A stretch of 64,000 bases of DNA from Moringa oleifera. Taxonomy: Eukaryota > Streptophyta > Magnoliopsida > Brassicales > Moringaceae. Of the stretch, positions 47,527 through 60,865 are shown piece by piece (positions within the stretch are counted from its first letter, which is position 1; the number at the start of each line of letters is the position of its first letter). Location of the stretch: positions 62,001 to 126,000 of the forward strand of contig JAJFZO010000613.1 in assembly GCA_021397835.1 (NCBI GenBank). The letters are read 5' to 3'. The position numbers and the translations under genes were made by a program. A model generated the notes under the pieces. It was not told the origin of the DNA. It made no database searches and saw only the letters and a list, made by a program, of their open reading frames with translations.

Positions 47527-49006
47527 ATGCGATTATACCAACATTAATGTAATGGATTGTATTCAAACCCAAAGTTAAGCGTGTTTAAGTAGGAATAATA
47601 CTAGGATGGGTGATTCTTTCTAAGAAATCTTGCGTTGCACCTTTATTCTTATTAAACATATTAACCCAAAGCTAAGAGTGCTTAAGTAAGAGTAGTACTA
47701 GATGGGTGATTCCTTCTAAGAAATCCTTGTCTTGCACCTTTATTTTCATAAAAAAATATTTGTTTATTTTGTATCAGAACCCAAAGTTAAGCATGCATAA
47801 GCAAGAGTAGTACTAGATGGGTGATTCCTTCTAGGAAATCCTTGTGTTGCACTTTTATTTTCATAAAAATATATTTGTTTATTTTATATCAAAACCCAAA
47901 GTTAAGCGTGCTTAAGCAAGAGTAGTACTAGATGGGTGATTCCTTCTAGAAAATCCTTGTGTTGCACCTTTATTTTTATAAAAAATATTTATCTATTTTT
48001 TTTTTCAAAACCCAAAGTTAAGCGTGCATAAGCAAGGAGTAATACTAGGATGGGTGATTCCTTCCAAGAAATCCTTGTGTTGCACCATATTTTTATAAAA
48101 AATGTTTGTTTATTTTGTGTCAGAACCCTAAGTTAAGTGTGGTTAAGTAGGAGTAGTATAGGATGGGTAATTCCTTTTAAAAAAAAATCCTTGTGTTGCA
48201 CCTTTATTTTTGTAAAAAATATTTATCTATTTTATTATTCTTGATTTATTGTATTCATATTTTTTAAATTTTATTTTATATTTACTTTTTATATTTTTCT
48301 CCATTATACTATTCTCTTTTTTATAATAATTTTTTTTTTTTGGATTCTTGTGTGCGATCATAACAATACTAATGCATCGATCCAACCAGAACTTCGACAT
48401 TAAATGTGCTTCAGAGAAAGTAGCATTAGGATGGTTAATTCATCTTGGAAAATCCTCGTATTACATATTTTTTCTTTTGATCAAACGAATTTTAGATTTT
48501 ATTATTATTTAATTATTTTAATTTTGTTTTTCAATGATCTTTTATTTTTTATTTTATTTTATTGCCCATCATGTTCTTTTTTTATGATTTCATTTTTTAA
48601 TTTTTAATACTTTTTGAACAGTATTGATGCATCATATCCCTAAGCATGCTTGGGTGGGAGTAGTACTAAGTTAGGTGGTTCGTCTTGAGAAATCCTTATC
48701 TTGCTACATCCCTCTTTCTTTTTTGATAAAAAATATTTTTTAAAATTTTATTATGGTTGATTTAATTTTTTGTTCCTTCTAATAATCTTTCGTTTTAATT
48801 TAATTTAATTTAATTTTTTTGCATCTATCTCCATTACAGTTTGTTTTTTCTTATGAATTTTTTATTTTTTAAATATTTTTTGGATTTTTAGGTGTGATCA
48901 TACCAATGCTAATGCACTAGGTTCTGTCAAAACTCCAAATTTAAACATGCTTGGACAAGAGTAATATGTGGATGGGTGATTTTTGAAAAATCCCCCTATT
49001 GTACCT
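47527..49006 (+). repeat. 5S rRNA-derived monomer array in unit 1
   Basis: Nine monomers by hand count. The first (47,527) starts TGCGATTATACCAACATTAA and spans the whole 5S length. Then come five half-length monomers about every 115 bases, near 47,660, 47,779, 47,894, 48,008 and 48,123. Each has CCCAAAGTTAAGC.TGC (box A), AGTAGTACTAG, GATGGGTGATTCCTTC (box C) and TCCTTGTGTTGCACC (3' end). Three longer copies follow at 48,352, 48,617 (partial) and 48,893 (GTGTGATCATACCAATGC). Spacers are T-rich, with T-runs after each 3' end. This is 5S-like sequence, not a functional 5S gene. Confidence 0.85.
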
Positions 49007-49251
49007 ATTTGAAATAAAACGTCTTTTGAAATTTATTGTTTTTTTGATTTTAAGGTGTGATCATTTGTTTTGTTTGTCTTGAATTTTTCTCCATTGCCCT
49101 TTTTTGTCTAAAATTTTTGAGAATTTTATCTAGGTGATAAGTGACATGTTATTGAAAGGCATGCTTTGACTTTGCACTAGTTACTGGATTAGTGGTAAGT
49201 TTTGATAGTATTCCTTTTGAGAATTTTATCCAGTTGATATCCACCATATTA

Positions 49252-50000
49252 AGCTGGATAAAGATGCATCATGGTATGAATAATGAGGAAGTTGCTAGCT
49301 TTGAGAAGGGAAGATGCTACTACTGTGTTTGTTGGTGACATTAGCATAACAAGCGACTCTCTGAAACTCTTTCATCACATCTTCATCACATCTTTACTCT
49401 AAAGATGTATAGAAGAATCAAGAACCGCACAGGGTCAGCAACAAAAGATGGTATGTGATGATTGCCTTGGGAACTGGGTATTGCTGACATTGCCAAAGTG
49501 AGGCGTACATGAGAGCCAAATATACTGATATAATTCCTTGTGAAAAAGAAGAATATGCAGATGATCCGTGGGTAGCAATTATTTCACTGGTCAAATTTTT
49601 AAAGCCTTCCATTGTAAAGCCTGATTCTGTGAGATCCAAAGTTAATTTAATAGCTCTTAGCTTAAATTGTACGATTTTTCACATATACTTGTAAATGGAT
49701 ATGTCACTTTGTATCTTTCATCTGATTTACAGATGGATGCCTAAGATATGTTGTCAATTTAAATAACTAATCTATGCTCTCATTATCATTATTGATAACA
49801 AAAGATTTTCGTTTTGTAGGCAAAGCAAAGAACTTCCACACTTGATTTTTTCATCCACTTGGAAGGGACTCAAGGCATATTGCTTGTGCAAAACAAGTAT
49901 TAGACCTAAACTTCCTGGCATTTTCTTTAAACCTTATTTTTGCAGTAGGATATGGTGTCTACTTTCTAATTATTAGTTCTTTCTACATCTCAACTCATTT
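49252..50000 (+). pseudogene. ATR exons in unit 1
   Basis: 49,428-49,480 reads QKMVCDDCLG (UME-like). 49,500-49,695 is open: MRAKYTDIIPCEKEEYADDP, then IISLVKFLKPSIVKPDSV and VNLIALSL, matching the N-terminal ATR exon of 4,470-4,665. 49,819-49,895 has FFIHLEGTQGILL-like sequence. The UME piece, which belongs in the middle of ATR, is joined to an N-terminal exon, so exon order is scrambled. Confidence 0.62.
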
Positions 50001-50384
50001 ATGCATCTTATGTGTCATAAATAACCATATAATATGTTGGGAATCTGTATCATGTTTGCTTGCAGATTTTCTACTTACCTTATAATCTACCGATCTATAT
50101 TTACATTTTTTGCTTTACTACAAACTTTTGCAGTGATATTTCGTTCTATTAAACCACATTTTTGGTTAAGGGTATTTAGATGTGCATATCTTTTTACTGA
50201 GCATGCATCATCTACAGGTAAATGGTTTGATTTCGATGGTACATCAATATAAGAAAACATGGTACATGTAAGGTGTGTAAAAGTTTCGTCTATATGGTTG
50301 AAGTGTTATATATGTATATATATATTTTTTTGTGATTCAGCTAAACAACTTAGTCCTCTAGTGATTAGTTTTGTTTTCTTCTAT

Positions 50385-51345
50385 AGGGAATACAGAGGAC
50401 AGAAGAAACTTAACCTATGATCTTGTTTGTACAAGTCATACTAACTTCTACTCATCTAGCCATTATCATGAAGTATGCTGCGGGAGGAGAAACTCTTTAA
50501 AAGGATGTGCCGTATTGGTAGACTTAGTGAGGAAGTGGTAATGTAAAGAGGTGAGCATGCCATATACACCAATTTACTTTATAGAATCAAATTTTTTTGA
50601 TATATATTTTATGGACACGAAATTTTACTCTTTTACTTTTTAATTTTTCCATTCATTTTCAACAAGTGGCTTTTCTGTCAGCACTAATTTTAGAAGTCAT
50701 ATTGCCATTCAATGGTTTGAACTTTAACCATTATTTTTGTTTCATTTAAAATTTTTCTTTAATTAGTTTTGTTTCTCTTTCTCTTTTAAGCTATCTCTTT
50801 AAATTCATTTATTTCTTATAGCAAATCTACCATAGAGATCTTAAGCTAAAACATACGCTGCTGGAAGGTAGCACAACCCTTTTTGTCAAGAAAAGTGATT
50901 TAGGGTACATAAAGGTAATCTTGAGATTATGAATGCCAGTGGATTGCATTAGAGGTCAAGTTTGATGATAACCTCTTTACTTATTGCATGTGTTGCACCC
51001 TCGACCAAAATATTGAAGAACACCAAGTCAGTGCCTGAGGTACTATCTAAAAGAGAATACGACGGCAAGGTCATGTACTTAACTCTTTGCATCTTTCTGA
51101 CATCATTTTCCTCTTTTTGTTTTTAGTTGTTGTTTGATTTGTGTTTTGTATCTTATCCTCGAGATAAATTACAGATATTTGGCCTTGTGGGGACACCTTA
51201 TATGTGATGCTTGTTCATGCTTATCCCCTTGAAGACAATTGAGTTTTGTCTTCTTCAGAGTCTTATACTCATTTTCTGCATTAAGAATAAGTAGAATTCT
51301 CAGTATGTTGAAATAATGAGACTATGTTCCTATTGGTCTTGGCAG
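50385..51345 (+). pseudogene. SnRK2 fragment in unit 1
   Basis: 50,437-50,545: VILTSTHLAIIMKYAAGGE, a one-base shift, then LFKRMCRIGRLSEEVV. 50,821-50,905: QIYHRDLKLKHTLLEGS, then KKSDLGYIK, where the kinase Asn of HRDLKxxN is His and DFG is DLG. 50,994-51,069: VLHPRPKY, stop, and VLSKREYDGK in another frame. 51,176-51,240: CGDTLYVMLVHAYPLED. 51,285-51,310: RILS-like end of the next exon. The later C-terminal exons are missing and ATR sequence resumes. Confidence 0.8.
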
Positions 51346-52419
51346 CGAATACTCAATGCTTACTAGCAGATGCTTACTTGAATGAACCCTGTATGTGGAA
51401 GTTCTTACGGATTTGTCAGTTGTTTCAGTAGCGTGTCCTTTACTTTGTTATGCTGACTTAAATATGGTGGATTGCAGTGTGACTGTACGTTAATATTAAT
51501 CTATTTAATTAGCAGTGGGCTTTCAAAATACAGTTAAATACTTCTATAATTAGTAACAACTTTTTGTTATAATTGTTTTAATATTTAAATCTTTTTTGTA
51601 GGTATGTTGTGACTTTGCACAAATTGTTTGATCGGTGATGAGTTTTGATATTATTTATTTTGAGAATTCTATCCAGTTGATATCCACCATACCGAGAGGT
51701 GAAAGAGTGTCTTTCTCTATTAAGGTGCATGTTTCTATGTCCAAAACTCATTACATTTTTTGGGCACTATTTTTATCCTTAAGCTTGTAAGAGTAAATTA
51801 GATGTTGCCAAAACGTTATAGATGGAAGCGTCTCTAGAATAGCATATGTGACATTCCCACTTATAATATTCTTGATGATGACTTACAAAGGCCTTTTAAA
51901 CGTTTGTATTTTATTTTCTTCTTGATCTTTTTCTTTTGATATTTTATTTTTTTATGATTTTCTTATTTTTTTGGTTTATTAGTTCTTTTTTTCTTATATT
52001 TTAGATTTTTTATGTTCCATATCCTTAGATTCTCATGGATATTGTGTATATTTTTTTTTATAGATTTTCTCTTTTTCTTTGGACTTTATTTTATTTTATG
52101 CATTTTTAATTAAATTTAGTCCATTTTGTTTCGTTTTCTTGATATTTTTTGTTGTTTACATTTAGGATTATATTCATTTTTTTGTGTTTTATTTGTTATT
52201 AGATTATTTTAATTTTTCAATTTTTTTGTTTTACCTTCTTTTCTAATTTTTCTCTCGTATCATATCCTTTTTTTAATAATAAAATATTTTTAGATTTTTG
52301 TTATTTTTAATTTAATTTTTTGATGATCTTTCATTTTATTTTGTTTTTTTTTCATTTTTCACCTTTATACTATTTTTATGAATTTTTATTTTTATTTTGA
52401 ATATTTTTTAAAATTTTAA

Positions 52420-53965
52420 ATGCGGTTATACCAATATTAATGTAATGAATTGTATTAGAACCCAAAGTTAAGCATGTTTAAGCAGGAATAGTACTAAGAT
52501 GGGTGATTCTTTTTAGGAAATCTTGTGTTGCACTTTTATTCTTATAAAAAATATTAACTCAAAGCTAAGCATGCTTAAGCAGGAGTAGTACTAGATGGGT
52601 GATTCCTTCTAAGAAATCCTTGTCTTGCACCTTTATTTTCATAAAAAATATTTGTTTATTTTGTATCAGAACCCAAAGTTAAACATGCATAATCAAGAGT
52701 AGTACTAAATGGGTGATTCCTTCTAGGAAATTCTTGTGTTGCACCTTTATTTTCATAAAAAATATGTCTATTTTGTATCGAAACACAAAGTTTAGTGTGC
52801 TTAAGCAAGAGTAGTACTAGATGAGTGATTCCTTCTGGGAAATCCTTGTGTTGCACCTTTATTTTTATAAAAAATATTTGTTTATTTTATATCAAAACCC
52901 AAAGTTAAGTGTGCTTAAGCAGGAGTAGTACTAGATGGGTGATTCCTTCTAGGAAATCCTTGTGTTGCACCTTTATTTTTATAAAAAATGTTTATCTAAT
53001 TTTTATCAAAACCCAAAGTTAAGCATGCATAAGCAAGGAGTAGTACTAGGGTGGGTGATTCCTTGCAGGAAATCCTTGTGTTGCACCTTATTTTTATAAA
53101 AAATGTTTGTTTATTTTGTATCAGAACCCAAAGTTAAGTGTGCTTAGTAGGAGTTATACTGGGATGGGTGATTCCTTTAAAAAAAATCCTTGTGTTGCAC
53201 CTTTATTTTTGTAAAAAATATTTATCTATTTTATTATTCTTGATTTATGATATTCGTATTTTTCAAATTTTATTTTATATTTGTTTTTTATAATTATTTT
53301 TTTTTGGATTCTTAAGTGCGATCATAGCAATACTAATGCATCAATCCAACCAGAACATCGACATTAAGTGTGCTTCAATGAGAGTAGCATTAGGATGGAT
53401 GATTCATCTTGGGAAATCCTCGTATTATAGATTTTTTCTTTTGATCAAACAAATTTAAGACTTTATTATTTATTTATTTTAATTTTTTTTCAATCTTCTT
53501 TTTATTTTATTTTATTTTATTTTATTGCCCATCATGTTCTTTTTTTAATTTTAATTTTTAATTTTTAATACTTTTTGATCAGTGTTAATGCATAAGATCC
53601 CTAAGCATGCTTGGGTAGGGGTAGTGATAAGTTAGGCAGTTCCTCTTGAGAAATCCTCATCTTGCTACATCCCTTTTTCTTTTTTGACAAAAAATATATT
53701 TTTTAAATTTTATTATCGTTGATTTTATTTTTGCTCCTTTTAATAATCTTTCATTTTAATTTAATTTAATTTTTTTGCATCTATCTCCATTACACTTTGT
53801 TTTTTCCTATGAATTTTTTATTTTTTAATAATTTTTGGATTATTAGGTGCGATCATGCCGTTGCCAATGCACTAGGTTCTGTTAAAACTCTAAATTTAAA
53901 CATGCTTGGACAAGAGTAATACGTGGATGGGTGATTTCTAAGAAATTCCCCTATTGTGCCTATTT
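52420..53965 (+). repeat. 5S rRNA-derived monomer array in unit 2
   Basis: Ten monomers counted: a full-span copy at 52,420, half copies near 52,555, 52,670, 52,785, 52,898, 53,010 and 53,128, and longer copies at 53,315, 53,575 and 53,855. Variant bases (for example GCATGCATAAG versus GCGTGCTTAAG in box A) follow largely the same order as in unit 1, showing duplication of the array as a block. Confidence 0.85.
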
Positions 53966-54224
53966 GTAATAAAATGTCTTTTGAAATTTATTATTATTAT
54001 TATTTCTTTTCTTTTTTTTTTCTTTTGATGATCATTTGTTTTGTTTGTCTTGAATTTTTCTCCATTGCCTTGTTTTGTCTAAAATTTTTGAGAATTTTAT
54101 CTAGTTGATAAGTGATACGTTATTGAAAGACATGCTTTGAGTTTGCACTAGTTATTGGATTAGTGATAAAGTTTTGATAGTATTCCTTTTGAGAATTTTA
54201 TCCAGTTGATATCCACCATATTAA

Positions 54225-54960
54225 GCTAGACAAAGATGCATCATGGTATGAATAATGAGGAAGTTGCTAGCTTTGAGAAGGGAAGATGTTACTACTGTGT
54301 TTGCTGGTGACATTCGATCAACAATAGACACTATGAACTCTTTCATCACATCTTCATCACATCTTTACTCTAAGGATGTGCAGAAGAATCAAGAACTGCA
54401 GTGGGTCAGCAACAAAAGATGGTATGTGCTGATTGCCTTGGGAACTGGGTATTGTTGATATTGCCAAAGTGAGGCGTACAGGAGGGCCAAATCTACTGAT
54501 ATAATTCCTTGTGAAAAAGAAGAATACACAGATGATCTGTGGGCAGCAATTATTTCACTGGTCAAATTTTTAAAACCTTCCACTATCAAGCTTGATTCTG
54601 TAAGACCCAAAGTTAATTTAATAGCTCTTAGCTTACTTTGTATGATTTTTCACATATACTTGCAAATGGATATGTCACTTTGTATCTTTCATCTGATTTA
54701 CGGATGGATGCCTAAGATATGTTGTCAATTTAAATACTAATCCATGCTCTCATTATCATCATTAATAACAAAAGATTTTCATTTTGTAGGCAAAGCAAAG
54801 AACTTCGCCACACCTGATTTTTTCATCCACTTGGAAGGGACTCAAGGCATATTGCCTATGCAAAACAAGTATTAAACCTAAACTTCCTGGCATTTTCTTT
54901 AAATCTTATTTTTGCAGTAGGATATAGTGTCTACTTTTCTAATTATTGGTTCTTTCTACA
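54225..54960 (+). pseudogene. ATR exons in unit 2
   Basis: Same blocks as in unit 1: QQKMVCADCLG near 54,416 with a one-base loss just after it, then the IIPCEKEE..DD exon to about 54,690 and AKNFATPDFFIHLEGTQGIL at 54,790-54,850. Confidence 0.62.
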
Positions 54961-55275
54961 TCTCAACTCATTTATGCATCTTATGTATCATAAATAACCA
55001 TATAATATATTGGGAATCTGTATCATGTTTTCTTGCAGATTTTCTACTTACCTTATAATCTATCGATCTATATTTACATTTTTTGCTTTACTACAAACTT
55101 TTGCAGTGATGTTTCGTTCTATTAAACCATATTTTTGGTTAAGGGTATATAGATGTGCATAACTTTTTACTGAGCATGCATCATCTGTAGGCAAATGGTT
55201 TGATTTCGATGGTACCTTAATATAAGAAAACATGGTACATGTAAGGTGTGTAAAAGTTTCATCTATATGGTTGAA

Positions 55276-55278
<3 letters not shown>

Positions 55279-55322
<44 letters not shown>
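55279..55322. repeat. (TA)n microsatellite
   Basis: About 21 TA repeats. The equivalent site in unit 1 (about 50,310) has only a short interrupted run, so it expanded after the units duplicated. Confidence 0.95.
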
Positions 55323-55325
<3 letters not shown>

Positions 55326-55379
55326 TTGTGATTCAGCTAAACAACTTAGTCCTCTAGTGATTAGTTTTGTTTTCTTCTA

Positions 55380-56335
55380 TAAGGAATATAGAGGACAGAA
55401 GAAACTTAACCTATGATCTTGTTTGTACAAGTCATACTAACTTCTACTCATCTAGCCATTATCATGAAGTATGCTGCAGGAGGAGAAACTCTTTAAAAGG
55501 ATGTGCCGTATTGGTAGACATAGTGAGGAAGTGGTAATGTAAAGAGGTGAGCATGCCATATACACCAATTTGCTTTATAGAATCAAATTTTTTTGATATA
55601 TATTTTATGGACACGAAATTTTACTCTTTCTTTTTAATTTTTCCATTCATTTTCAACAAGTGGCTTTTCTGTCAGCACTAATTTCAGAAGTCATATTGCC
55701 ATTCAATGGTTTGAACTTTAACCATTATTTTTGTTTCGTTTAATTTTTTTAATTAGTTTTGTTTCTCTTTCTCTTTTAATCTATCTCTTTAAAATGATTT
55801 ATTTCTTATAGCAAATATACCATAGAGATCTTAAGCTAAAACATACGTTCCTGGAAGGTAGCACAACCTTTTTTGTCAAGAAAAGTGATTTTGGGTACAT
55901 AAAGGTAATCTTGAGATTATGAATACCATTGGATTGCATCAGAGATCAAGTTTGATGATAACCTCTTTACTTATTGCATGTGTTGCACCCCCAACCAAAA
56001 TATTGAAGAACAACAAGTCAGTGCCTGAGGTACTATCTAAAAGAGAATACGATGGCAAGGTCATGTACTTAACTCTTTGCATCTTTCTGACGTCATTTTC
56101 CTCTTTTTGTTTTTAGTTGTTGTTTGATTTGTGTTTTGTATCTTATCCTCGAGGTAAATTACAGATATTTGATATTGTGGGGTCACCTTATATTTGATGC
56201 TTGTTCATGCTTATCCCCTTGAAGACAATTGAGTTTTGTCTTCTTCAGAGTCTTATACTCCTTTTCTGCATTAAGAATAGGTAGAATTCTCAGTACGTTG
56301 AAATAATGAGACTATGTTCCTACTGGTCTTGGCAG
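55380..56335 (+). pseudogene. SnRK2 fragment in unit 2
   Basis: Same exon blocks as unit 1: 55,431 VILTSTHLAIIMKYAAGGE, 55,811 QIYHRDLKLKHTFLEGS-like, 55,990-56,059 ending VPEVLSKREYDGK, and the subdomain IX exon near 56,165, which is more damaged here. Inactive. Confidence 0.8.
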
Positions 56336-57389
56336 CGAATACTCAATGCTTACTAGCAAATGCTTACTTGAATGAACCCCGTATATGGAAGTTCTTACGG
56401 ATTTGTCAGTTGTTTCAGTAGTGTGTCCTTTACTTTGTTATGCTGACTTAAATATGGTGGATTGCAGTGTGACAGTACGTTAATATTAATCTTTTTAATT
56501 AGTAATGGGCTTTCAAAATACAGTTAAATACTTCTATAATTAGTAACAACTTTTTGTTATAATTGTTTTAATATTTAAATCTTTTTCGTAGGCATGCTGT
56601 GACTTTGCACAAATTGTTTGATCGGTGATGAGTTTTGATATTATTTATTTTGAGAATTCTATCCAGTTGATATCCACCATACCGAGAGGTGAAAGGGTGT
56701 CTTTTTCTATGTCCAAAACTCATTACATTTTTTGGGCACTATTTTTATCCTTAAGCTTGTAAGAGTAAATAAGATGTTGCCAAAACGTTATAGATGGAAG
56801 CGTCTCTAGAATAGCATATGTGACATTCCCACTTATAATATTCTTGATGATGACTTACCAAGGCCTTTTAAACATTTGTATTTTATTTTCTTCTTGATCT
56901 TTTTCTTTTGATATTTTATTTTTTTATGATTTTCTTATTTTTTTGGTTTATTAGTTCTTTTTTTCTTATATTTTAGATTTTTTATGTTCCATATCCTTAG
57001 ATTCTTATGGATATTATGTATATATATATATTTTTATAGATTTTCTCTTTTTCTTTGGACTTTATTTTATTTTATGCATTTTTAATTAAATTTAGTCCAT
57101 TTTGTTCCGTTTTCTTGATATTTTTTGTTGTTTACTTTTAGGATTACATTCATTTTTTTGTGTTTTAATTGTTATTAGATTATTTTAATTTTTCAATTTT
57201 TTTGTTTTACCTTCTTTTTTAATTTTTTTCTCGGATCGTATCATTTTTTTATAATAAAATATTTTTAAATTTTTATTATTTTTAATTTAATTTTTTGATA
57301 ATCTTTCATTTTTTTTTGCATTTTTCTCCTTTATACTATTTTTTATGAATTTTTATTTATTATTTTTAATATTTTTTAAAATTTAAAAT

Positions 57390-60300
57390 GCGGTTATACT
57401 AATATTAATGTAATCGATTGTATTAGAACCCAAAGTTAAGCATGTTTAAGTAGGAATAGTACTAGGATGGGTGATTATTTTTAGGAAATCTTGTGTTACA
57501 CTTTTATTCTTATAAAAAGTATTAACCCAAAGCTAAGCGTCCTTAAGCAGGAGTAGTACTAGTTGGGTGATTCCTTCTAAGAAATCCTTGTCTTGCACCT
57601 TTATTTTCATAAAAAATATTTGTTTATTTTGTATCAGAACCCAAAGTTAAGCATGCATAAGCAAGAGTAGTACTAGATGGGTGATTCCTTCTAGGAAATC
57701 CTTGTGTTGCACCTTTATTTTCATAAAAAATATTTGTCTATTTTGTATCGAAACCCAAAGTTTAGCGTGCTTAAGCAAGAGTTGTACTAGATGGGTGACT
57801 CCTTCTCAGAAATCCTTGTGTTGCACCTTTTTTTTATAAAAAATATTTGTCTATTTTATATCAAAACCCAAAGTTAAGCGTGCTTAAGCAAGAGTAGTAC
57901 TAGATGAGTGATTCCTTCTAGGAAATCCTTGTGTTGCACCTTCATTCTTATAAAAAATATTTATCTAATTTTTATCATAACCCAAAGTTAAGGGTGCATA
58001 AGCAAGCAGTAGTACTAAGGTGGGTGATTCCTTGTAGGAAATCCTTGTGTTGTACCTTATTTTTATAAAAAATAATTGTTTATTTTGTATCAGAACCCAA
58101 AGTCAAGTGTGCTTAAGTAGGAGTTGTACTAGGATGGGTGATTCCTTTTAAAAAAAATCCTTGTGTTGCACCTTTATTTTTGTAAAAAATATTTATCTAT
58201 TTTATTATTCTTGATTTATTGTCTTCGTATTTTTCAAATTTTATTTTATTTTTGTTTTTTATAATTTTTTTTTTGATTCTTGAGTGTGATTATAGCAATA
58301 CTAATGCATCAATCCAACCAGAACATCAACATTAAGTGTGCTTCAGTGAGAGTAGCATTAGGATGGATGATTCATCTTAGGAAATCCTCGTATTATAGAT
58401 TTTTTCTTTTGATCAAACAAATTTAAGATTTTATTATTTATTTATTTTAATTTTATTTTTCAATCTTCTTTTTATTTTATTTTATTTTATTGCCCATCAT
58501 GTTCTTTTTTTTTAATTTTAATTTTTAATTTTTAATACTTTTTGACCAGTATTGATGCATCAGATCCCTAAGCATGCTTGGGTAGGATTAGTAATAAGTT
58601 GGGCGGTTCCTCTTGGGAAATCCTCATCTTGCTACATCCCTTTTTCTTTTTTGATAAAAAATATATTTTTTAAATTTTATTATCGTTGATTTTATTTTTG
58701 TTCCTTTTAATAATCTTTCATTTTAATTTAATTTATTTTTTTTTGCATCTATCTCCATTATTTTGTTATCTTTTTTCTTTTGCATTTTTCTCCTTTATAC
58801 TATTTTTTATGAATTTTTATTTTTTATTTTAATATTTTTTTAAAATTTTAAATGCGATTATACCAATATTAATGTAATGGATTGTATTAGAGCCCAAAGT
58901 TAAGCATGTTTAAGTAGGAATAGTACTAGGATGGGTGATTCTTTGTAGGAAATCTTGTGTTGCACCTTTATTTTTATAAAAGATATTAACCCAAAGCTAA
59001 GCGTGCTTAAGCAGGAGTAGTACTAGATGGGTGATTCCTTCTAAGTAATCCTTGTCTTTCACCTTTTTTTTCATAAAGAATATTTGTTTATTTTGTATCA
59101 GAACCCAAAGTTAAGCATGCATAAGTAAGAGTAGTACTAGATGGGTGATTCCTTCTAGGAAATCCTTGTGTTGCACCTTTATTTTCATAAAAAATATTTG
59201 TCTATTTTGTATCGAAACACAAAGTTTAGTGTGCTTAAGCAAGAGTAGTACTAGATGGGTGATTCCTTCTAGGAAATCTTGTGTTGCACTTTTATTCTTA
59301 TAAAAAATATTAACCCAAAGCTAAGCGTGCTTAAGCAGGAGTAGTACTAGATGGGTGGTTCCTTCTAAGAAATCCTTGTCTTGCACCTTTATTTTCATAA
59401 AAAATATTTGTTTATTTTGTATCAGAACCCAAAGTTAAGCATGCATAATCAAGAGTAGTACTAGATGGGTGATTCCTTCTAGGAAATCCTTGTGTTGCAC
59501 CTTTATTTTCATAAAAAATATTTATCTATTTTATATCAAAACCCAATGTTAAGCGTGCTTAAGCAAGAGTAGTACTAGATGGGTGATTCCTTCTAGAAAA
59601 TCCTTGTCTTCCACCTTATTTTTCATAAAAAATATTTGCTTATTTTGTATCAGAACCCAAAGTTAAGCATGCATAAGCAAGAGTAGTACTAGATGGGTGA
59701 TTCCTTCTAGGAAATCCTTGTGTTACACCCTTATTTTCATAAAAACTATTTATCTATTTTATATCAAAACCCAATGTTAAGCGTGCTTAAGCAAGAGTAG
59801 TACTAGATGGGTGATTCCTTCTAGAAAATCCTTGTGTTGCACCTTTATTTTTATAAAAAATATTTATCTATTTTTTATCAAAACCCAAAGTTAAGTGTGC
59901 ATAAGCAAGGAGTAGTACTAGGATGGGTGATTCCTTCCAGAAAATCCTTGTGTTGCACCTTATTTTTAGAAAAAATATTTGTTTATTTTGTATCAGAACC
60001 CATAGTTAAGTGTGCTTAAGTAGGAGTTGTACTAAGATGGGTGATTCCTTTTAAAAAATCCTTGTGTCGCACCTTTATTTTTGTAAAAAAAAAATATCTG
60101 TTTTATTATTCTTGATTTATTGTATTCGTATTTTTTAAATTTTATTTTATTTTTATTTTTATATTTTTCTCCGTTATGCTATCGTCTTTTTTATAATTTT
60201 TTTTTTGGATTCTTGAGTGCTATCATAGCAATACTAATGCATCGATCCAACCAGAACTTCGACATTAAGTGTGCTTCAGTGGGAGTAGCATTAGGATGGA

Positions 60301-60865
60301 TGATTCATCTTGGGAAATCCTTGTATTATAGATTTTTTTTTCTTTTGATCAAATGAATTTTAGATTTTAGCATTATTTATTTATTTTAATCTAGTTTTTC
60401 AATCATTTTTTAATTTTTATTTTATTTTATTGCCCATCATGTTCTTTTTTTATGATTTTATTTTTTAATTTTCAATACTTTTTGAACAGTATTGATGCAT
60501 CAGATCCCTAAGCATGCTTGGGTAGGAGTAGTAATAAGTTGGGTGGTTCCTCTTGAGAAATCCTCATCTTGCTACATCCCTTTTTCTTTTTTGACAAAAA
60601 ATATTTTTTTTTAAATTTTATTATCGTTGATTTTATTTTTGTTCCTTTTAATAATCTTTCATTTTAATTTAATTTAATTTTTTTGCATCTATCTCCATTA
60701 CACTTTGTTTTTTCCTATGAATTTTTTATTTTTTAATAATTTTTGGATTATTAGGTGCGATCATGCCGTTGCCAATGCACTAGGTTCTGTTAAAACTCTA
60801 AATTTAAACATGCTTGGACAAGAGTAATACGTGGATGGGTGATTTCTAAGAAATTCCCCTATTGT
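57390..60865 (+). repeat. Expanded 5S rRNA-derived array in unit 3
   Basis: About 23 monomers. A first series runs from 57,390 to about 58,640. At about 58,766 the sequence jumps back to the T-rich leader of the array and a second series starts at 58,850. Within it, after 59,275, the 'AACCCAAAGCTAAGCG' monomer recurs, marking another internal repeat. The series ends with longer copies at 60,216, 60,480 and 60,755. This nested structure is what unequal crossing-over between monomers would leave. Confidence 0.82.

Larger units (their letters stand above)
46480..51357 (+). repeat. Tandem macro-repeat unit 1 (about 4.9 kb)
   Basis: Contents in order: ATR exons (TLYVE block; FDII..FENSIQLISTIL block), T-rich tract, 5S-derived array (47,527-49,006), ATR exons (49,252-50,000), an unassigned block ending GGTACATCAATATAAGAAAA, SnRK2 exons (50,385-51,345). 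The next unit starts where TGCTTACTTGAATGAACC recurs. Alignment with unit 2 is near-continuous. Confidence 0.85.
51358..56342 (+). repeat. Tandem macro-repeat unit 2 (about 5.0 kb)
   Basis: Same order as unit 1: leader with ATR exons, T-rich tract, 5S-derived array (52,420-53,965), ATR exons, SnRK2 exons. Sequence is very close to unit 1, with small indels, one extra 5S half-monomer and a longer TA run. Confidence 0.85.

Noticed and set aside
47560..48210. Regularly spaced repeats resembling a CRISPR array
   Set aside because: The repeated part is the longer, 5S rRNA-like portion and the 'spacers' are themselves near-identical T-rich sequence. The organism is a plant.
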